Assembly (NCBI RefSeq): GCF_026625765.1
Contig: NZ_CP113062.1
Span: forward strand, 2,728,001 to 2,792,000
DNA length: 64,000 bases
Source: Frigoribacterium sp. SL97
Lineage (GTDB): Bacteria > Actinomycetota > Actinomycetes > Actinomycetales > Microbacteriaceae
Reading direction: 5' to 3'
Shown here: positions 28,184 through 36,505 of the stretch, piece by piece
Numbering within the stretch: position 1 is the stretch's first letter
Layout of the letters: each line of letters begins with the position of its first letter
Notes under the pieces: generated by a model
What the model was told of the DNA's origin: nothing
Databases searched by the model: none
The model's input: the letters and a program-made list of their open reading frames with translations, nothing else
Translations under genes and position numbers: made by a program

Positions 28184-28803
28184 CCTCGGCGGACGGCGCC
28201 GCGTCGCGTCGGCCAGAAGGCCAGCACGACGGCGGCACCGACGACGGCGACCGCGAGCCCGCGGGCCGGCGGGGTCGACATCGTCGTCAGGACGAAGCCG
28301 AGGCCCGGGGCCGAGGCGACGACGATCCGGGCGTCGCGCACGACGTAGGGGTCGCGGTCGTCCGAGTCGTTGGCGTCGCCCCGCAGCACGAGGGAGCGCG
28401 CGGCGGCGTCGCCGGGCACGGCGGTCGTCGAGACGACCCGGTGGGTCACGGGGACGTCGAAGCCGGGTCGGGGCACCGTGACCACGTCGCCGGGCCGCAC
28501 GTCGGCTGCCGCGATCGCCCGGGTGACGACGGCGCCGCCCGCGGGCACGGTGGGACTCATCGAGCCGGTCAGGACGACCACGAGCGAGAGGCCGAGGACC
28601 GTCGAGACGGCGAGCCAGAGGAGGCAGACCGCGCCGACGAGGCCGACCACCGACAGCAGGAGCGTGCTGACGACGTCGACCGGTCGGCGGCGGGGGCGTC
28701 GGCGACGGCGCTCACGGCGATCCGCCCGGCGCGGCTCGACCTCGGGGCCCCGACGTTCCGCCCGGGGCCGGGTCACGGTGTCGACCACCGGTCGGCCCGT
28801 CAC
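28180..28803 (-). CDS. Signal peptidase I, SipW/ER type (Ser-His)
   Basis: Membrane-bound peptidase of about 207 residues that removes signal peptides from the co-encoded secreted proteins. First helix STLLLSVVGLVGAVCLLWLAV; catalytic Ser in VVLTGSMSPTVPAG; the second catalytic motif is VTHRVVSTT, with His in place of the Lys of the bacterial LepB type, which places it in the SipW/ER group; then LVLRGDANDSDD and a C-terminal helix. The start is uncertain: GTG 28803 is used here, GTG 28776 also works, and neither has a strong ribosome-binding site. It lies 56 bases after the WTDSEW protein gene. Confidence 0.85.
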
Positions 28804-28859
28804 TCGACGCTGGTCGAGGCGAACTCCCACGCCGGGGCGGCGGTACGGCCCTGGAGCGT

Positions 28860-29555
28860 CTAGCTCGCCGACGTGGCGGCACTCGCCGGCAGGGTCACTT
28901 CGAAGCAGTAGAACTGCGTGGTGCCGGACGCGGCGGCGAGTCGTTGGGTGGCCGTGGCGCCCGTCGTCGAGAGCGAACCCGTGGCGATGGTCGTCGGCGC
29001 GGTGAACGCGGCGGCGGTGCAGGTCGGCGCGGCACCCCCGGCCGTGACCTCGACGGTCGCGACGCGGACGGTCAGGGCGCTGAAGAGCGCTCCCCCGGCA
29101 TCGGCCACGGTCACGCCGGTGGCGGGCACCGCGGCCCGGACCTGCACGTCGGCGGGGACGCTCGTCGTGGCCGTCGTCCGCAGGGCCACGCCCGAGTAGA
29201 CGCTCTCGCCCGGGCTCAGGGTCTGCGCGCCCGGCGTGAAGACCGTGCCGCGACCCGGTGCGGTCTCGTAGTCGGAGAAGCCCGCCGTGTAGGGCGAGGT
29301 GACGCTCTGCTGCACCTCGAACGTGCCGGTGCCTATGCCGGGGCCGCCCGTGCCGTCCCCGGCGTAGACCCACTCGCTGTCGGTCCAGGCCGCGACGGTG
29401 TAGCCGAGTCCGCCGACGACCAGCGCACCGCCTGCGGCGAGCGCCGCGACCTTGCGGAGGCGACGAGGTCTCGGCGCCGACCGGTCGTGCGTCGCGACGT
29501 CGTCGCGCGGGACCTCGCCGTGAGGGGTGTCGGAGGCAGAGCGGTGCTGCGACAT
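28860..29555 (-). CDS. SipW-dependent exported protein (WTDSEW signature)
   Basis: 231 residues from ATG 29555, preceded by GGAG with 6-base spacing. N-terminal 50 residues are polar and basic (RPRRLRKVAALAAGG), followed by a helix and GYTVAAWTDSEWVY, the conserved cleavage-region signature of SipW substrates, then a compact beta-rich domain rich in Thr/Val/Ala (SYTAGF-DYE, TLSPGESVYSGVALRTTATTSVPADVQV). TasA/camelysin-like proteins share this plan and form extracellular fibres in Bacillus; a fibre role here is inference. It is the first gene of the operon, so probably the most expressed subunit. Confidence 0.8.
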   Translation of the reverse strand: MSQHRSASDTPHGEVPRDDVATHDRSAPRPRRLRKVAALAAGGALVVGGLGYTVAAWTDSEWVYAGDGTGGPGIGTGTFEVQQSVTSPYTAGFSDYETAPGRGTVFTPGAQTLSPGESVYSGVALRTTATTSVPADVQVRAAVPATGVTVADAGGALFSALTVRVATVEVTAGGAAPTCTAAAFTAPTTIATGSLSTTGATATQRLAAASGTTQFYCFEVTLPASAATSAS

Positions 29556-29783
29556 GGTGGTGCTCCTGATCCGCGTCGCCTGGTGGGGGCGGCGCTCGGG
29601 GTGGTGCGATGGACGCCCGTGGTGAGCGGGCGGCGGGCCGGGATGCGGCGGCGGCTCGGGGTGGTGGGGCCCGGCCGGTGAGGCGTGCTCACGTGTGTTG
29701 GGGTGGAGTACACCACCCCCGCGCGGGGGCGACAACCCACCCGTTCGGGGGTCGTGGCCGGGGTGCCCTGCCCGGCGGGCGGA

Positions 29784-30950
29784 TCAGCGGGCGCCGAGCA
29801 CCGGGGCGCGGTCGGCGTAACCGGCCGTCGTGGCGCGCGCGACGGCGGTCGGGAGCGCCGCGAGCAGCGCGTCGACGTCGGCCTCGGTGCTCGTGTGGCC
29901 GATCGTCATGCGGAGCGCACCGCGGGCCGCGTCCGCCGGCAGGCCCATGCCGAGCAGCACGTGGGACGGTTCGGGGATGCCCGCCTGGCAGGCCGATCCG
30001 GTCGAGACGCTGACCCCGGCGGCGTCGAGCAGGAACAGCAACGAGTCGCCCTCGCACCCGTCGAAGGTGAAGTGGGCGTTGCCGGGCAGCCGGTCGACGG
30101 GGTCGCCCCGCAGCACGGCCCCGGGCACCGACGCCAGCACCCCGGCGATCAGCCGGTCCCGCAGCGGCTCGTAGGCCCCGTGCGGCTGCTCGGCCGCCAC
30201 GGCGAAGGCGACGGCGGCCGGGGCGTCCTGCGTGCCCGAGCGCACCTGTCGTTGCTGTCCGCCCCCGTGGATCAGGGGCACGACGGTCGCCGACCGCGAC
30301 AGCACGAGCGCGCCGATGCCGATGGGCCCGCCGATCTTGTGGGCGCTGACGCTGAGCGCCGCGAGCCCGGAGGCCGCGAAGTCGATCGGCACCTGCCCGT
30401 AGGCGGCGACGGCGTCCGAGTGCACCGGCACCCCGTGGGCGGCGGCGAGCGCCACGACCTCGTCGACGGGCTGCATCGTGCCGACCTCGTTGTTGGCCCA
30501 GAGCAGGCTGACCAGGGCGACGTCGTCGTGCTCGTCGAGGGCCGCGGCGAGGGCGTCGACGCGCAGCCGGCCCTGCTCGTCGAGCGGCAGCCAGGTGACG
30601 ACGGCGCCCTCGTACCGTTCGAGCCACTCGACGGTGTCGACGGTGGCGTGGTGCTCGCCGGCGGGGACGAGGAGGCGCGGCCGCGGTCGGTCGGACTGCC
30701 TCGCCCACCACAGTCCCTTGATCGCGAGGTTGACCGCCTCGGTGCCGCCCGAGGTGAAGACGATCTCGATCGGGTCGCAGCCGAGGGTCGCGGCCACGCG
30801 CTCGCGGGCCTCTTCGAGGACGCGCTTGGCGTTCTGGCCGGCCGAGTGGATGGACGACGGGTTGCCGACCGTGCCGAGCGCCTCGGCGTAGGCGGCGATC
30901 GCCGCCGGGTGCATCGGCGTGGTGGCCGCGTGGTCGAGGTAGACGCTCAT
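29784..30950 (-). CDS. Cysteine desulfurase (IscS/NifS family)
   Basis: PLP enzyme that moves sulfur from cysteine to acceptors for Fe-S clusters or thio-modified tRNA. 388 residues from ATG 30950 (MSVYLDHAATTPMHPAA), after GAGGA. PLP-Lys lies in SVSAHKIGGPIGIGAL, and the active-site Cys loop is VSVSTGSACQAGIPEPSHVL. The upstream frame is shadow of glgX. It is transcribed away from glgX. The 228 bases between its stop and the WTDSEW gene start hold no gene; a dispersed 11-mer (30670-30680) is inside the coding region, reading PRLL. Confidence 0.93.
   Translation of the reverse strand: MSVYLDHAATTPMHPAAIAAYAEALGTVGNPSSIHSAGQNAKRVLEEARERVAATLGCDPIEIVFTSGGTEAVNLAIKGLWWARQSDRPRPRLLVPAGEHHATVDTVEWLERYEGAVVTWLPLDEQGRLRVDALAAALDEHDDVALVSLLWANNEVGTMQPVDEVVALAAAHGVPVHSDAVAAYGQVPIDFAASGLAALSVSAHKIGGPIGIGALVLSRSATVVPLIHGGGQQRQVRSGTQDAPAAVAFAVAAEQPHGAYEPLRDRLIAGVLASVPGAVLRGDPVDRLPGNAHFTFDGCEGDSLLFLLDAAGVSVSTGSACQAGIPEPSHVLLGMGLPADAARGALRMTIGHTSTEADVDALLAALPTAVARATTAGYADRAPVLGAR
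30670..30680 (+). repeat. Dispersed 11-mer inside the cysteine desulfurase gene
   Basis: AGGAGGCGCGG; coding-strand reading RPRLL, a different frame from the RASS copies, at a surface-loop-like position (DRPRPRLLVP). Confidence 0.85.
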
Positions 30951-30992
30951 GTTCGGGTCCTCAGGCTGGGTGGGGCGGAGACGCTCGATGAT

Positions 30993-31022
30993 TTCGGGGC
31001 CGACACGCGCCTCCTCTACTGT
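30993..31022 (+). promoter_or_regulatory. Possible leaderless promoter of glgX
   Basis: TTCGGG (30993-30998), an 18-base spacer and TACTGT (31017-31022) put transcription start at about 31029, exactly the GTG of glgX. No Shine-Dalgarno is present, which fits a leaderless mRNA. The matches are weak individually. Confidence 0.35.
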
Positions 31023-31028
31023 AAACGC

Positions 31029-33074
31029 GTGACCGACCCCGACCCCCTGCGCGATCTCGGCATCCGTTCCGGCCCCGACGGGCCGACGCTGCGCGTCTGG
31101 TCCGCGTCGGCGTCCCGGATCGACGTCGTGATCGACGACGCCCCGCACGACCGTGTCGTCCCGATGGTCCGCGACGCACACGACGTGTGGAGCGCCACCG
31201 ACGGCGCCCTCACCCCCGGGCGGCGGTACTGGCTGCGGGCGGACGGCCCCGCCGGGGGCGGCAACGCCTTCGACCCCTCGCTCGAGCTGCTCGATCCCTA
31301 CGCGCGCGGGCTCGGTCGCACCGGACGCGGCACGTGGCAGTCGGCCGTCGTCGACGAGTCGTTCGACTGGGGTGGGGTGTCCAAGCCCCGCACGCCGCTC
31401 GACCGGGTGGTGGTCTACGAGGCGCACGTCCGCGGCCTCACCCGCCTGGCCCCCTTCGTGCCCGAAGAGCTGCGCGGCAGCTACGCCGGCCTCGCCGCCG
31501 AGTCGACCATCGCCTACCTGATCGGCCTCGGCGTGACGGCGGTGCAGCTGTTGCCCGTGCACCAGCACGTCGACGAGCAGCGCCTCGTCGCGCAGGGCAT
31601 CGAGAACTACTGGGGCTACAACACCCTCGGCTACTTCGCCCCGCACGCCGCCTACGCCAGCCGCGACGCGCAGCTCGCCGGCGCCTCGGCGATCCTCCGC
31701 GAGTTCAAGGGCATGGTGCGCCTACTGCACGAGGCCGGCATCGAGGTCTACCTCGACGTGGTCTACAACCACACGGCCGAAGAGGGCGAGGTCGGCGGCC
31801 CGGTCACGAGCCTGCGCGGTCTCGACGGCTCCGGCTACTACCGACACGACGCCGAGGGTCGGCCGGTCGACGTGACGGGGTGCGGCAACTCGCTCGACAC
31901 GAGCACGCCGGCCGCCTCGCGGCTCGTCCTCGACTCCCTGCGGTACTGGGCCGACGAGGTGCAGATCGACGGCTTCCGCTTCGACCTCGCCGCCACGCTC
32001 GGACGTGGTGCGGACCACGTCTTCGACCCCGAGCACCCGCTGCTGAGTGCGATCGTGGACGATCCGGCGCTCGAGGGCGTCAAGATGATCGCCGAGCCGT
32101 GGGACGTCGGCATGGGCGGCTGGCAGACCGGGGCCTTCCCCGACGGCTGGATCGAGTGGAACGACCGGTTCCGCAACCGGGCCCGCGACTTCTGGCTGAC
32201 CGACATCGCCGCGGCCCGGTCGCAGGGCGCTCCCCCGTCCGGGCTCGGCAGCTTCGCGTCGAAGCTCAGCGGGTCGAGCAACATCTACGCCCACGAGCGC
32301 GGTCCGCTGTCGGGCGTGAACTTCGTCACGGCGCACGACGGCTTCACCCTGCTCGACCTCGTGTCGTACGACGGCAAGCACAACCTCAGCAACGGCGAGG
32401 ACAACCGCGACGGCACCGACGACAACCGCTCGTTCAACCACGGCGTCGAGGGCGACAGCGTCAACCCCTGGATCTCGGACGCCCGGCGCCGCTCGATGCG
32501 CAACCTGCTCGCCACCCTCTTCGTGTCGGCCGGCATCCCCATGCTGACCGCCGGCGACGAACGCGGCCGCACCCAGCACGGCAACAACAACGCCTACTGC
32601 ACCGACAGCGAGCTCACCTGGGTCGACTGGTCCGACGAACCCTGGCACCGGGACCTGCACGACGACGTCGCCACGCTCTCCCGGCTGCGAGCCGAGAACC
32701 CCGCCCTGCGCCCGTCGCGGTTCGGCCTCGACGGCGCCTGCACGCTCAGCGCCAACGAGATGTCGTGGCACTCGGCCTCGGGCGACGAGATGCGTCCCGA
32801 CGAGTGGAACGACCCCGGCGTCCGCACGATGCAGTACCTCGCGACCTCGACGCCCGAGCACGAGGCGCCGAACACGGTCCTCGTCGTGGTGCACGGGGCC
32901 GAGACCGCCGTCTCGGTGACGCTCCCCCGACACCACGGGGTGACGGCGTACGAGGCCCTGTGGTCGAGCGACGACCGCAGCCTGCCGCAGGCGACGGCCC
33001 CCGGTGACGACCTGCTCGTCTCGGGGCCGACCGTGGTGGTGTTCCGCGCCACGACGACCGAGGTGGCCTCGTGA
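31029..33074 (+). CDS. glgX: Glycogen debranching enzyme GlgX (isoamylase type, GH13)
   Basis: Hydrolyses alpha-1,6 branches of glycogen limit dextrin. 681 residues from GTG 31029. N-terminal CBM48 (PDGPTLRVWSASASRIDVV) is followed by the GH13 barrel: VYEAHVRGLT, DVVYNHTAEEG, the nucleophile in IDGFRFDLAATLG, the acid Glu in MIAEPWDVG and the third Asp in TAHDGFTLLDLVSY. The following gene overlaps its stop. glgE and glgB, the synthetic partners, are 12 kb away on the same strand. Confidence 0.95.
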   Translation: MTDPDPLRDLGIRSGPDGPTLRVWSASASRIDVVIDDAPHDRVVPMVRDAHDVWSATDGALTPGRRYWLRADGPAGGGNAFDPSLELLDPYARGLGRTGRGTWQSAVVDESFDWGGVSKPRTPLDRVVVYEAHVRGLTRLAPFVPEELRGSYAGLAAESTIAYLIGLGVTAVQLLPVHQHVDEQRLVAQGIENYWGYNTLGYFAPHAAYASRDAQLAGASAILREFKGMVRLLHEAGIEVYLDVVYNHTAEEGEVGGPVTSLRGLDGSGYYRHDAEGRPVDVTGCGNSLDTSTPAASRLVLDSLRYWADEVQIDGFRFDLAATLGRGADHVFDPEHPLLSAIVDDPALEGVKMIAEPWDVGMGGWQTGAFPDGWIEWNDRFRNRARDFWLTDIAAARSQGAPPSGLGSFASKLSGSSNIYAHERGPLSGVNFVTAHDGFTLLDLVSYDGKHNLSNGEDNRDGTDDNRSFNHGVEGDSVNPWISDARRRSMRNLLATLFVSAGIPMLTAGDERGRTQHGNNNAYCTDSELTWVDWSDEPWHRDLHDDVATLSRLRAENPALRPSRFGLDGACTLSANEMSWHSASGDEMRPDEWNDPGVRTMQYLATSTPEHEAPNTVLVVVHGAETAVSVTLPRHHGVTAYEALWSSDDRSLPQATAPGDDLLVSGPTVVVFRATTTEVAS

Positions 33075-33574
33075 CCAGCAAGGCGTCCGGAGGGGCGCGC
33101 GGCCCCGCCACGCCGGCCACCGTCGCGCTCACCACGGCCGGCATCCCCTTCACGGCCCACACCTACGAACACCACGACACGGCGACGAACTTCGGCGAGG
33201 AGGCCGCCGCCGAGCTCGGCCTCTCGGCGGAACGCGTCTTCAAGACCCTCGTGGTCGACGCCGAGGGCACCCTCGTGGTGGGCGTCGTCCCCGTCTCGGG
33301 TCGCCTCGACCTCAAGGCGCTCGCGGCCGCCGTCGGGGCCAAGAAGGCCTCGCTGGCCGACCCCGCCCTGGTCGAACGCCGCACGGGCTACGTCGTGGGC
33401 GGCATCAGCCCGCTCGGGCAGCGGACCGCCGCGACGACCGTGGTCGACGCGAGCGCCGCCTCCTTCGCCTCGGTCTTCGTCAGCGGCGGGAGGCGCGGGT
33501 TCGACATCGAGATCGCACCCGACGACCTCGTGCGCGCCACCGGCGGATCCTACGCGGCGATCCGTCGGGACTGA
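33071..33574 (+). CDS. ybaK: YbaK/EbsC-type aminoacyl-tRNA deacylase
   Basis: Hydrolyses mischarged Cys-tRNA(Pro) or related substrates. 167 residues from GTG 33071, overlapping the glgX stop (GTGA). YbaK features are IPFTAHTYEHHDTATNFGEEAAAELGL, the catalytic-type Lys in RVFKTLVVDAEGTLVVGVVP, LDLKALAAAVGAKKA and GYVVGGISPLGQR. The terminal strand FDIEIAPDDLVRATGGSYAAI is as usual. Its link with glgX is only positional. Confidence 0.92.
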   Translation: MTSKASGGARGPATPATVALTTAGIPFTAHTYEHHDTATNFGEEAAAELGLSAERVFKTLVVDAEGTLVVGVVPVSGRLDLKALAAAVGAKKASLADPALVERRTGYVVGGISPLGQRTAATTVVDASAASFASVFVSGGRRGFDIEIAPDDLVRATGGSYAAIRRD

Positions 33575-33580
33575 CCCGCG

Positions 33581-33591
33581 CCGCGCCTCCT
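33581..33591 (-). repeat. Dispersed 11-mer just after ybaK
   Basis: CCGCGCCTCCT seven bases after the TGA, extended to CCGCGCCTCCTCGG. A one-mismatch copy in the opposite direction lies inside the end of the gene (33489-33498). Confidence 0.9.
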
Positions 33592-33602
33592 CGGATCTGC
33601 GG

Positions 33603-33691
33603 CCACGCCGCCACGCCGCCACGCCGCCACGCCGCCACGAAGTCAACAATCCGCCACGCGAAAACGTGGCGGGATGTCGACCTCGTGGCGG
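33603..33691 (+). repeat. 8-base tandem array plus complementary repeats
   Basis: CCACGCCG is repeated four and a half times (33603-33639), followed by CCGCCACG-CGAAAA-CGTGGCGG (33651-33672, perfect 8-base-pair hairpin) and another CGTGGCGG at 33684. The array can pair with either downstream element, giving alternative hairpins; one may end ybaK transcription or fold in the leader of the next gene. Confidence 0.6.
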
Positions 33692-33735
33692 GATGGCCGA
33701 ATGCGGCACGGGCGACGCGGGATAGGGTCGGGCGC

Positions 33736-34377
33736 ATGACCGGCAGCCCGGCCCGGGTCGAGGGCACGCTCACCTCGTGGGACGACGACCGCGGCTTCGG
33801 GTTCCTCACCCCGGCCTCGGGACGCGGCCGGGCGTTCGTCCACATCACGGCGTTCAGCCGCGGCACGGCCCGGCCCCGGGTCGGTGACGCCTACTCGTAC
33901 GAGGTCGACCGCCACGGCGACCGGGGGCCGGCCGCCGTGCGGGTGTCCTCCGTCGGATCGAGCTGGACGGCGCCCCGGGGACGAGCCCCGCGCCCGACAC
34001 GGGCCGGCCGGGTCGCCCTCGTCGTCGGGCTGCTGCTCGTCGTGGCCGTCGCGGTCGTGGTGGGTGTCGTCGCCTCCGCCGGGCCGTCCGCCCGGATCGA
34101 CGGGGCCCTCCCCTGGCTCGTCGCCACAGCCGTCGCCCTCGGCCTGGTGACGGCGGCGGTCTACGCGGTCGACAAGTCCGCCGCCCGTCGAGGACGACGC
34201 CGCGTGCCCGAACGCGTCCTGCTGCTGCTCGGCCTGCTCGGCGGCTGGCCCGGGGCCCTCGCCGCACAACAACTGCTGCGGCACAAGACGAGCAAGCGGT
34301 CGTTCCAGGTCGCCTTCTGGGGCACGGTCGCCGTGAACGTGGCGGTCGTCACCGCGGCCTCCGCGCTCGTCGGCTAG
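33736..34377 (+). CDS. Cold-shock domain plus DUF1294 membrane protein
   Basis: 213 residues from ATG 33736. N-terminal cold-shock domain with RNP-like motifs (GTLTSWDDDRGFGFLTPA, GRAFVHITAF) at about residues 8-68, then two helices and a third and fourth forming the DUF1294 region with RVPERVLLLLGLLGGWPGALAAQQLLRHKTSKRSFQ, whose G-W-P-G-A-x-x-AQ-x-x-RHKT is the family hallmark. This fusion is known in many bacteria, and its molecular role is not established. It is convergent with the ABC transporter gene, with 10 bases between stops. Confidence 0.92.
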   Translation: MTGSPARVEGTLTSWDDDRGFGFLTPASGRGRAFVHITAFSRGTARPRVGDAYSYEVDRHGDRGPAAVRVSSVGSSWTAPRGRAPRPTRAGRVALVVGLLLVVAVAVVVGVVASAGPSARIDGALPWLVATAVALGLVTAAVYAVDKSAARRGRRRVPERVLLLLGLLGGWPGALAAQQLLRHKTSKRSFQVAFWGTVAVNVAVVTAASALVG

Positions 34378-34387
34378 CGCTCGGGCC

Positions 34388-36505
34388 TCAGACCAGCTGC
34401 TTCTCGCGGGCGAAGTGGCACGCGGCCGTGTGGTCGGCCCCGTCGCGTCCGTGCGGCAGCATCGCGGGGACCTCGTCCTCGCAGCGCGACCGCTGCGCCT
34501 CGGGCAGCATCGCGTAGAGCGGGCAGCGGCTGCGGAACCGGCAGCCGGTCTGCTTGACGGTCGGCGTGGGCGGGTCGCCCGGCAGCACGATGTGCTCGCG
34601 TGCCCGTTCCTTGACGGGGTCGGGCACGGGCACGGCCGACAGCAGCGCCTGCGTGTACGGGTGCAGCGGGTGCTCGAACACCTCGTCGACCGGTCCCGTC
34701 TCGACGGTGCGGCCGAGGTACATCACCGTGACGCGGTCGGCCACGTGACGGATGACCGAGAGGTCGTGCGACACGAAGAGGTACGACAGGTCGAGCTTCG
34801 CCTTGAGCTCGGCCAGCAGGTTCAGCACGCCGGCCTGGATCGACACGTCCAGCGCCGACACCGGCTCGTCGAGCACGATGAGCTTCGGGTCGGCGGCGAG
34901 CGCCCGCGCGATCGAGATGCGCTGCCGCTGGCCACCCGAGAACTCGTGGGGGTAGCGCGTCGCGGCGGCGGGCTCGAGCCCGACGAGGCGCATCAGCTCG
35001 GGCACCCGACGCGACACCTCGTCGCGGGGCCGACCGATCGCGAGCAACGGCTCGGCGATGATGTCGCTGACCGGCTGCCTCGGGTCGAGGCTCGCCATCG
35101 GGTCCTGGAAGACCATGGACACGGCACCGCGCAGCCGCTTCACCGTCGACCCGTCGAGCTTTCGGTCGAGGGCCGTGCCGAGCAGCTCGATGGTGCCGGC
35201 CTCGGGCACCCGGAGGTCCATGATCTCGTGCAGCGTCGTGCTCTTGCCCGAGCCGGACTCGCCGACCAGGCCGAGGGTCTCGCCCTCGCGCACGTCGAGG
35301 TCGACCCCGTCGACCGCCCAGACGCTGCCCACGCGTCGCTTGAAGACCGACCCCTTGGTGAGCGGGAACGTCTTGACGAGCCCGTCGACGTGCAGCACCC
35401 GGTCCCGCTCCGCCCGCGGGACGGCAGCGAGGCCCGAGGTCGGCACGGGCGGCAGGTCGTAGACGTCCTCGGGGTCGGTGCCCTCCCCCACCAGCTGGTC
35501 GGCGTGCAGGCAGGCCGCGCGGTGACCCGCCTCGACCGCCGGAGCCTGCTCGAGCGCGGGCTCGTCGACCCGGCACTCGGCCGTCGCCAGGGGGCACCGC
35601 GCCGCGAACGGGCAGCCCGGCGCCAGCGACAACAGCGACGGCGGTGTGCCGGGGATCGGCACGAGCGGCTGGTCCGACCGTTGGTCGAGGCGCGGCAGCG
35701 CGCCGATGAGACCCACGGTGTAGGGCATGCGCGGGTGGGCGAAGAGGTCGTCGGCCGTCGCCGTCTCGACGACGCGGCCGGCGTACATCACGGCGATGCG
35801 GTCGGCGAACCCGGCGATGACGCCGAGGTCGTGGCTGACGAACAGCAGCGCGGCCCCGGTCTCGCGCTGCGCCGTGCGCAGCACCGAGATGACCTGGGCC
35901 TGGATCGTCACGTCGAGGGCCGTGGTCGGCTCGTCGGCGAGGATGACGTCGGGGTCGTTCGCGATCGCCATGGCGATCATCGCGCGCTGCCGCATGCCGC
36001 CCGAGAACTCGTGCGGGAACGAGTCGACGCGTCGCTCCGGCTCGGGGATGCCCACGAGCCCCAGCAGCTCGATCGCCCGCTCACGAGCCTGCTTCTTCGT
36101 GCCGCCGCGGTGGATCAGGACCGTCTCGGCGATCTGCTGACCGACCGTGTACACCGGGGTGAACGCCGAGAGCGGGTCCTGGAAGACCATCGCGATCCGT
36201 TTGCCGCGGATCGCCGACATCGCCTTGTCGCCGCGGCCGAGCAGTTCTTCGCCGTCGAGCGTGATCGACCCCGTCACCTTGGCCGTGGCGGGCAGCAGGC
36301 CGAGCACGGCCAGGCTCGTGACCGACTTGCCCGAGCCCGACTCGCCCACGATGCCGAGCACCTCGCCGCGGCGCAGCGTCAGGTCGACGCCGCGGACGGC
36401 GCGCACGTCGCCGTCCGGGGTCGGAAAGGTCACGGTGAGGTCGTGCACCTCGAGCACCGGAGCCGAGGAGGCGCGGGTGCGGTCGACCGGTTCGGTGAGC
36501 GTCAT
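34388..36505 (-). CDS. Fused double ABC ATPase (DppD-DppF type)
   Basis: 705 residues carrying both ATPases of a family-5 importer in one chain. Domain 1 (about 20-270): GESGSGKSV, FSGGMRQRAMIAMAI, VILADEPTTALDV, then the CPFAARCPLATAECR cysteine region. Domain 2 (about 370-620): GESGSGKST, FSGGQRQRISIARAL, LIVLDEPVSALDVS and the C-terminal CRFRSRCPLYA cysteines typical of DppF/OppF. The residues TRASSAP near the N-terminus are encoded by a dispersed 11-mer (36466-36476). The start overlaps the permease stop as ATGA. Substrate is unknown (peptide or oligosaccharide). Confidence 0.95.
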   Translation of the reverse strand: MTLTEPVDRTRASSAPVLEVHDLTVTFPTPDGDVRAVRGVDLTLRRGEVLGIVGESGSGKSVTSLAVLGLLPATAKVTGSITLDGEELLGRGDKAMSAIRGKRIAMVFQDPLSAFTPVYTVGQQIAETVLIHRGGTKKQARERAIELLGLVGIPEPERRVDSFPHEFSGGMRQRAMIAMAIANDPDVILADEPTTALDVTIQAQVISVLRTAQRETGAALLFVSHDLGVIAGFADRIAVMYAGRVVETATADDLFAHPRMPYTVGLIGALPRLDQRSDQPLVPIPGTPPSLLSLAPGCPFAARCPLATAECRVDEPALEQAPAVEAGHRAACLHADQLVGEGTDPEDVYDLPPVPTSGLAAVPRAERDRVLHVDGLVKTFPLTKGSVFKRRVGSVWAVDGVDLDVREGETLGLVGESGSGKSTTLHEIMDLRVPEAGTIELLGTALDRKLDGSTVKRLRGAVSMVFQDPMASLDPRQPVSDIIAEPLLAIGRPRDEVSRRVPELMRLVGLEPAAATRYPHEFSGGQRQRISIARALAADPKLIVLDEPVSALDVSIQAGVLNLLAELKAKLDLSYLFVSHDLSVIRHVADRVTVMYLGRTVETGPVDEVFEHPLHPYTQALLSAVPVPDPVKERAREHIVLPGDPPTPTVKQTGCRFRSRCPLYAMLPEAQRSRCEDEVPAMLPHGRDGADHTAACHFAREKQLV
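36466..36476 (+). repeat. Dispersed 11-mer in the ATPase N-terminal tail
   Basis: AGGAGGCGCGG within CCGAGGAGGCGCGG, reading TRASSA on the coding strand, before the conserved domain. Faces the inverted copy at 36615. Confidence 0.9.

Noticed and set aside
29685..31028. Long plus-strand extension of glgX (1129-residue frame)
   Set aside because: Antisense to the cysteine desulfurase, which has clear PLP-Lys and Cys motifs; GlgX homology starts at 31029.
33601..33640. CRISPR-like array suspected from short repeats
   Set aside because: Units are 8 bases without spacers, and no cas genes are present; it is a simple tandem repeat.
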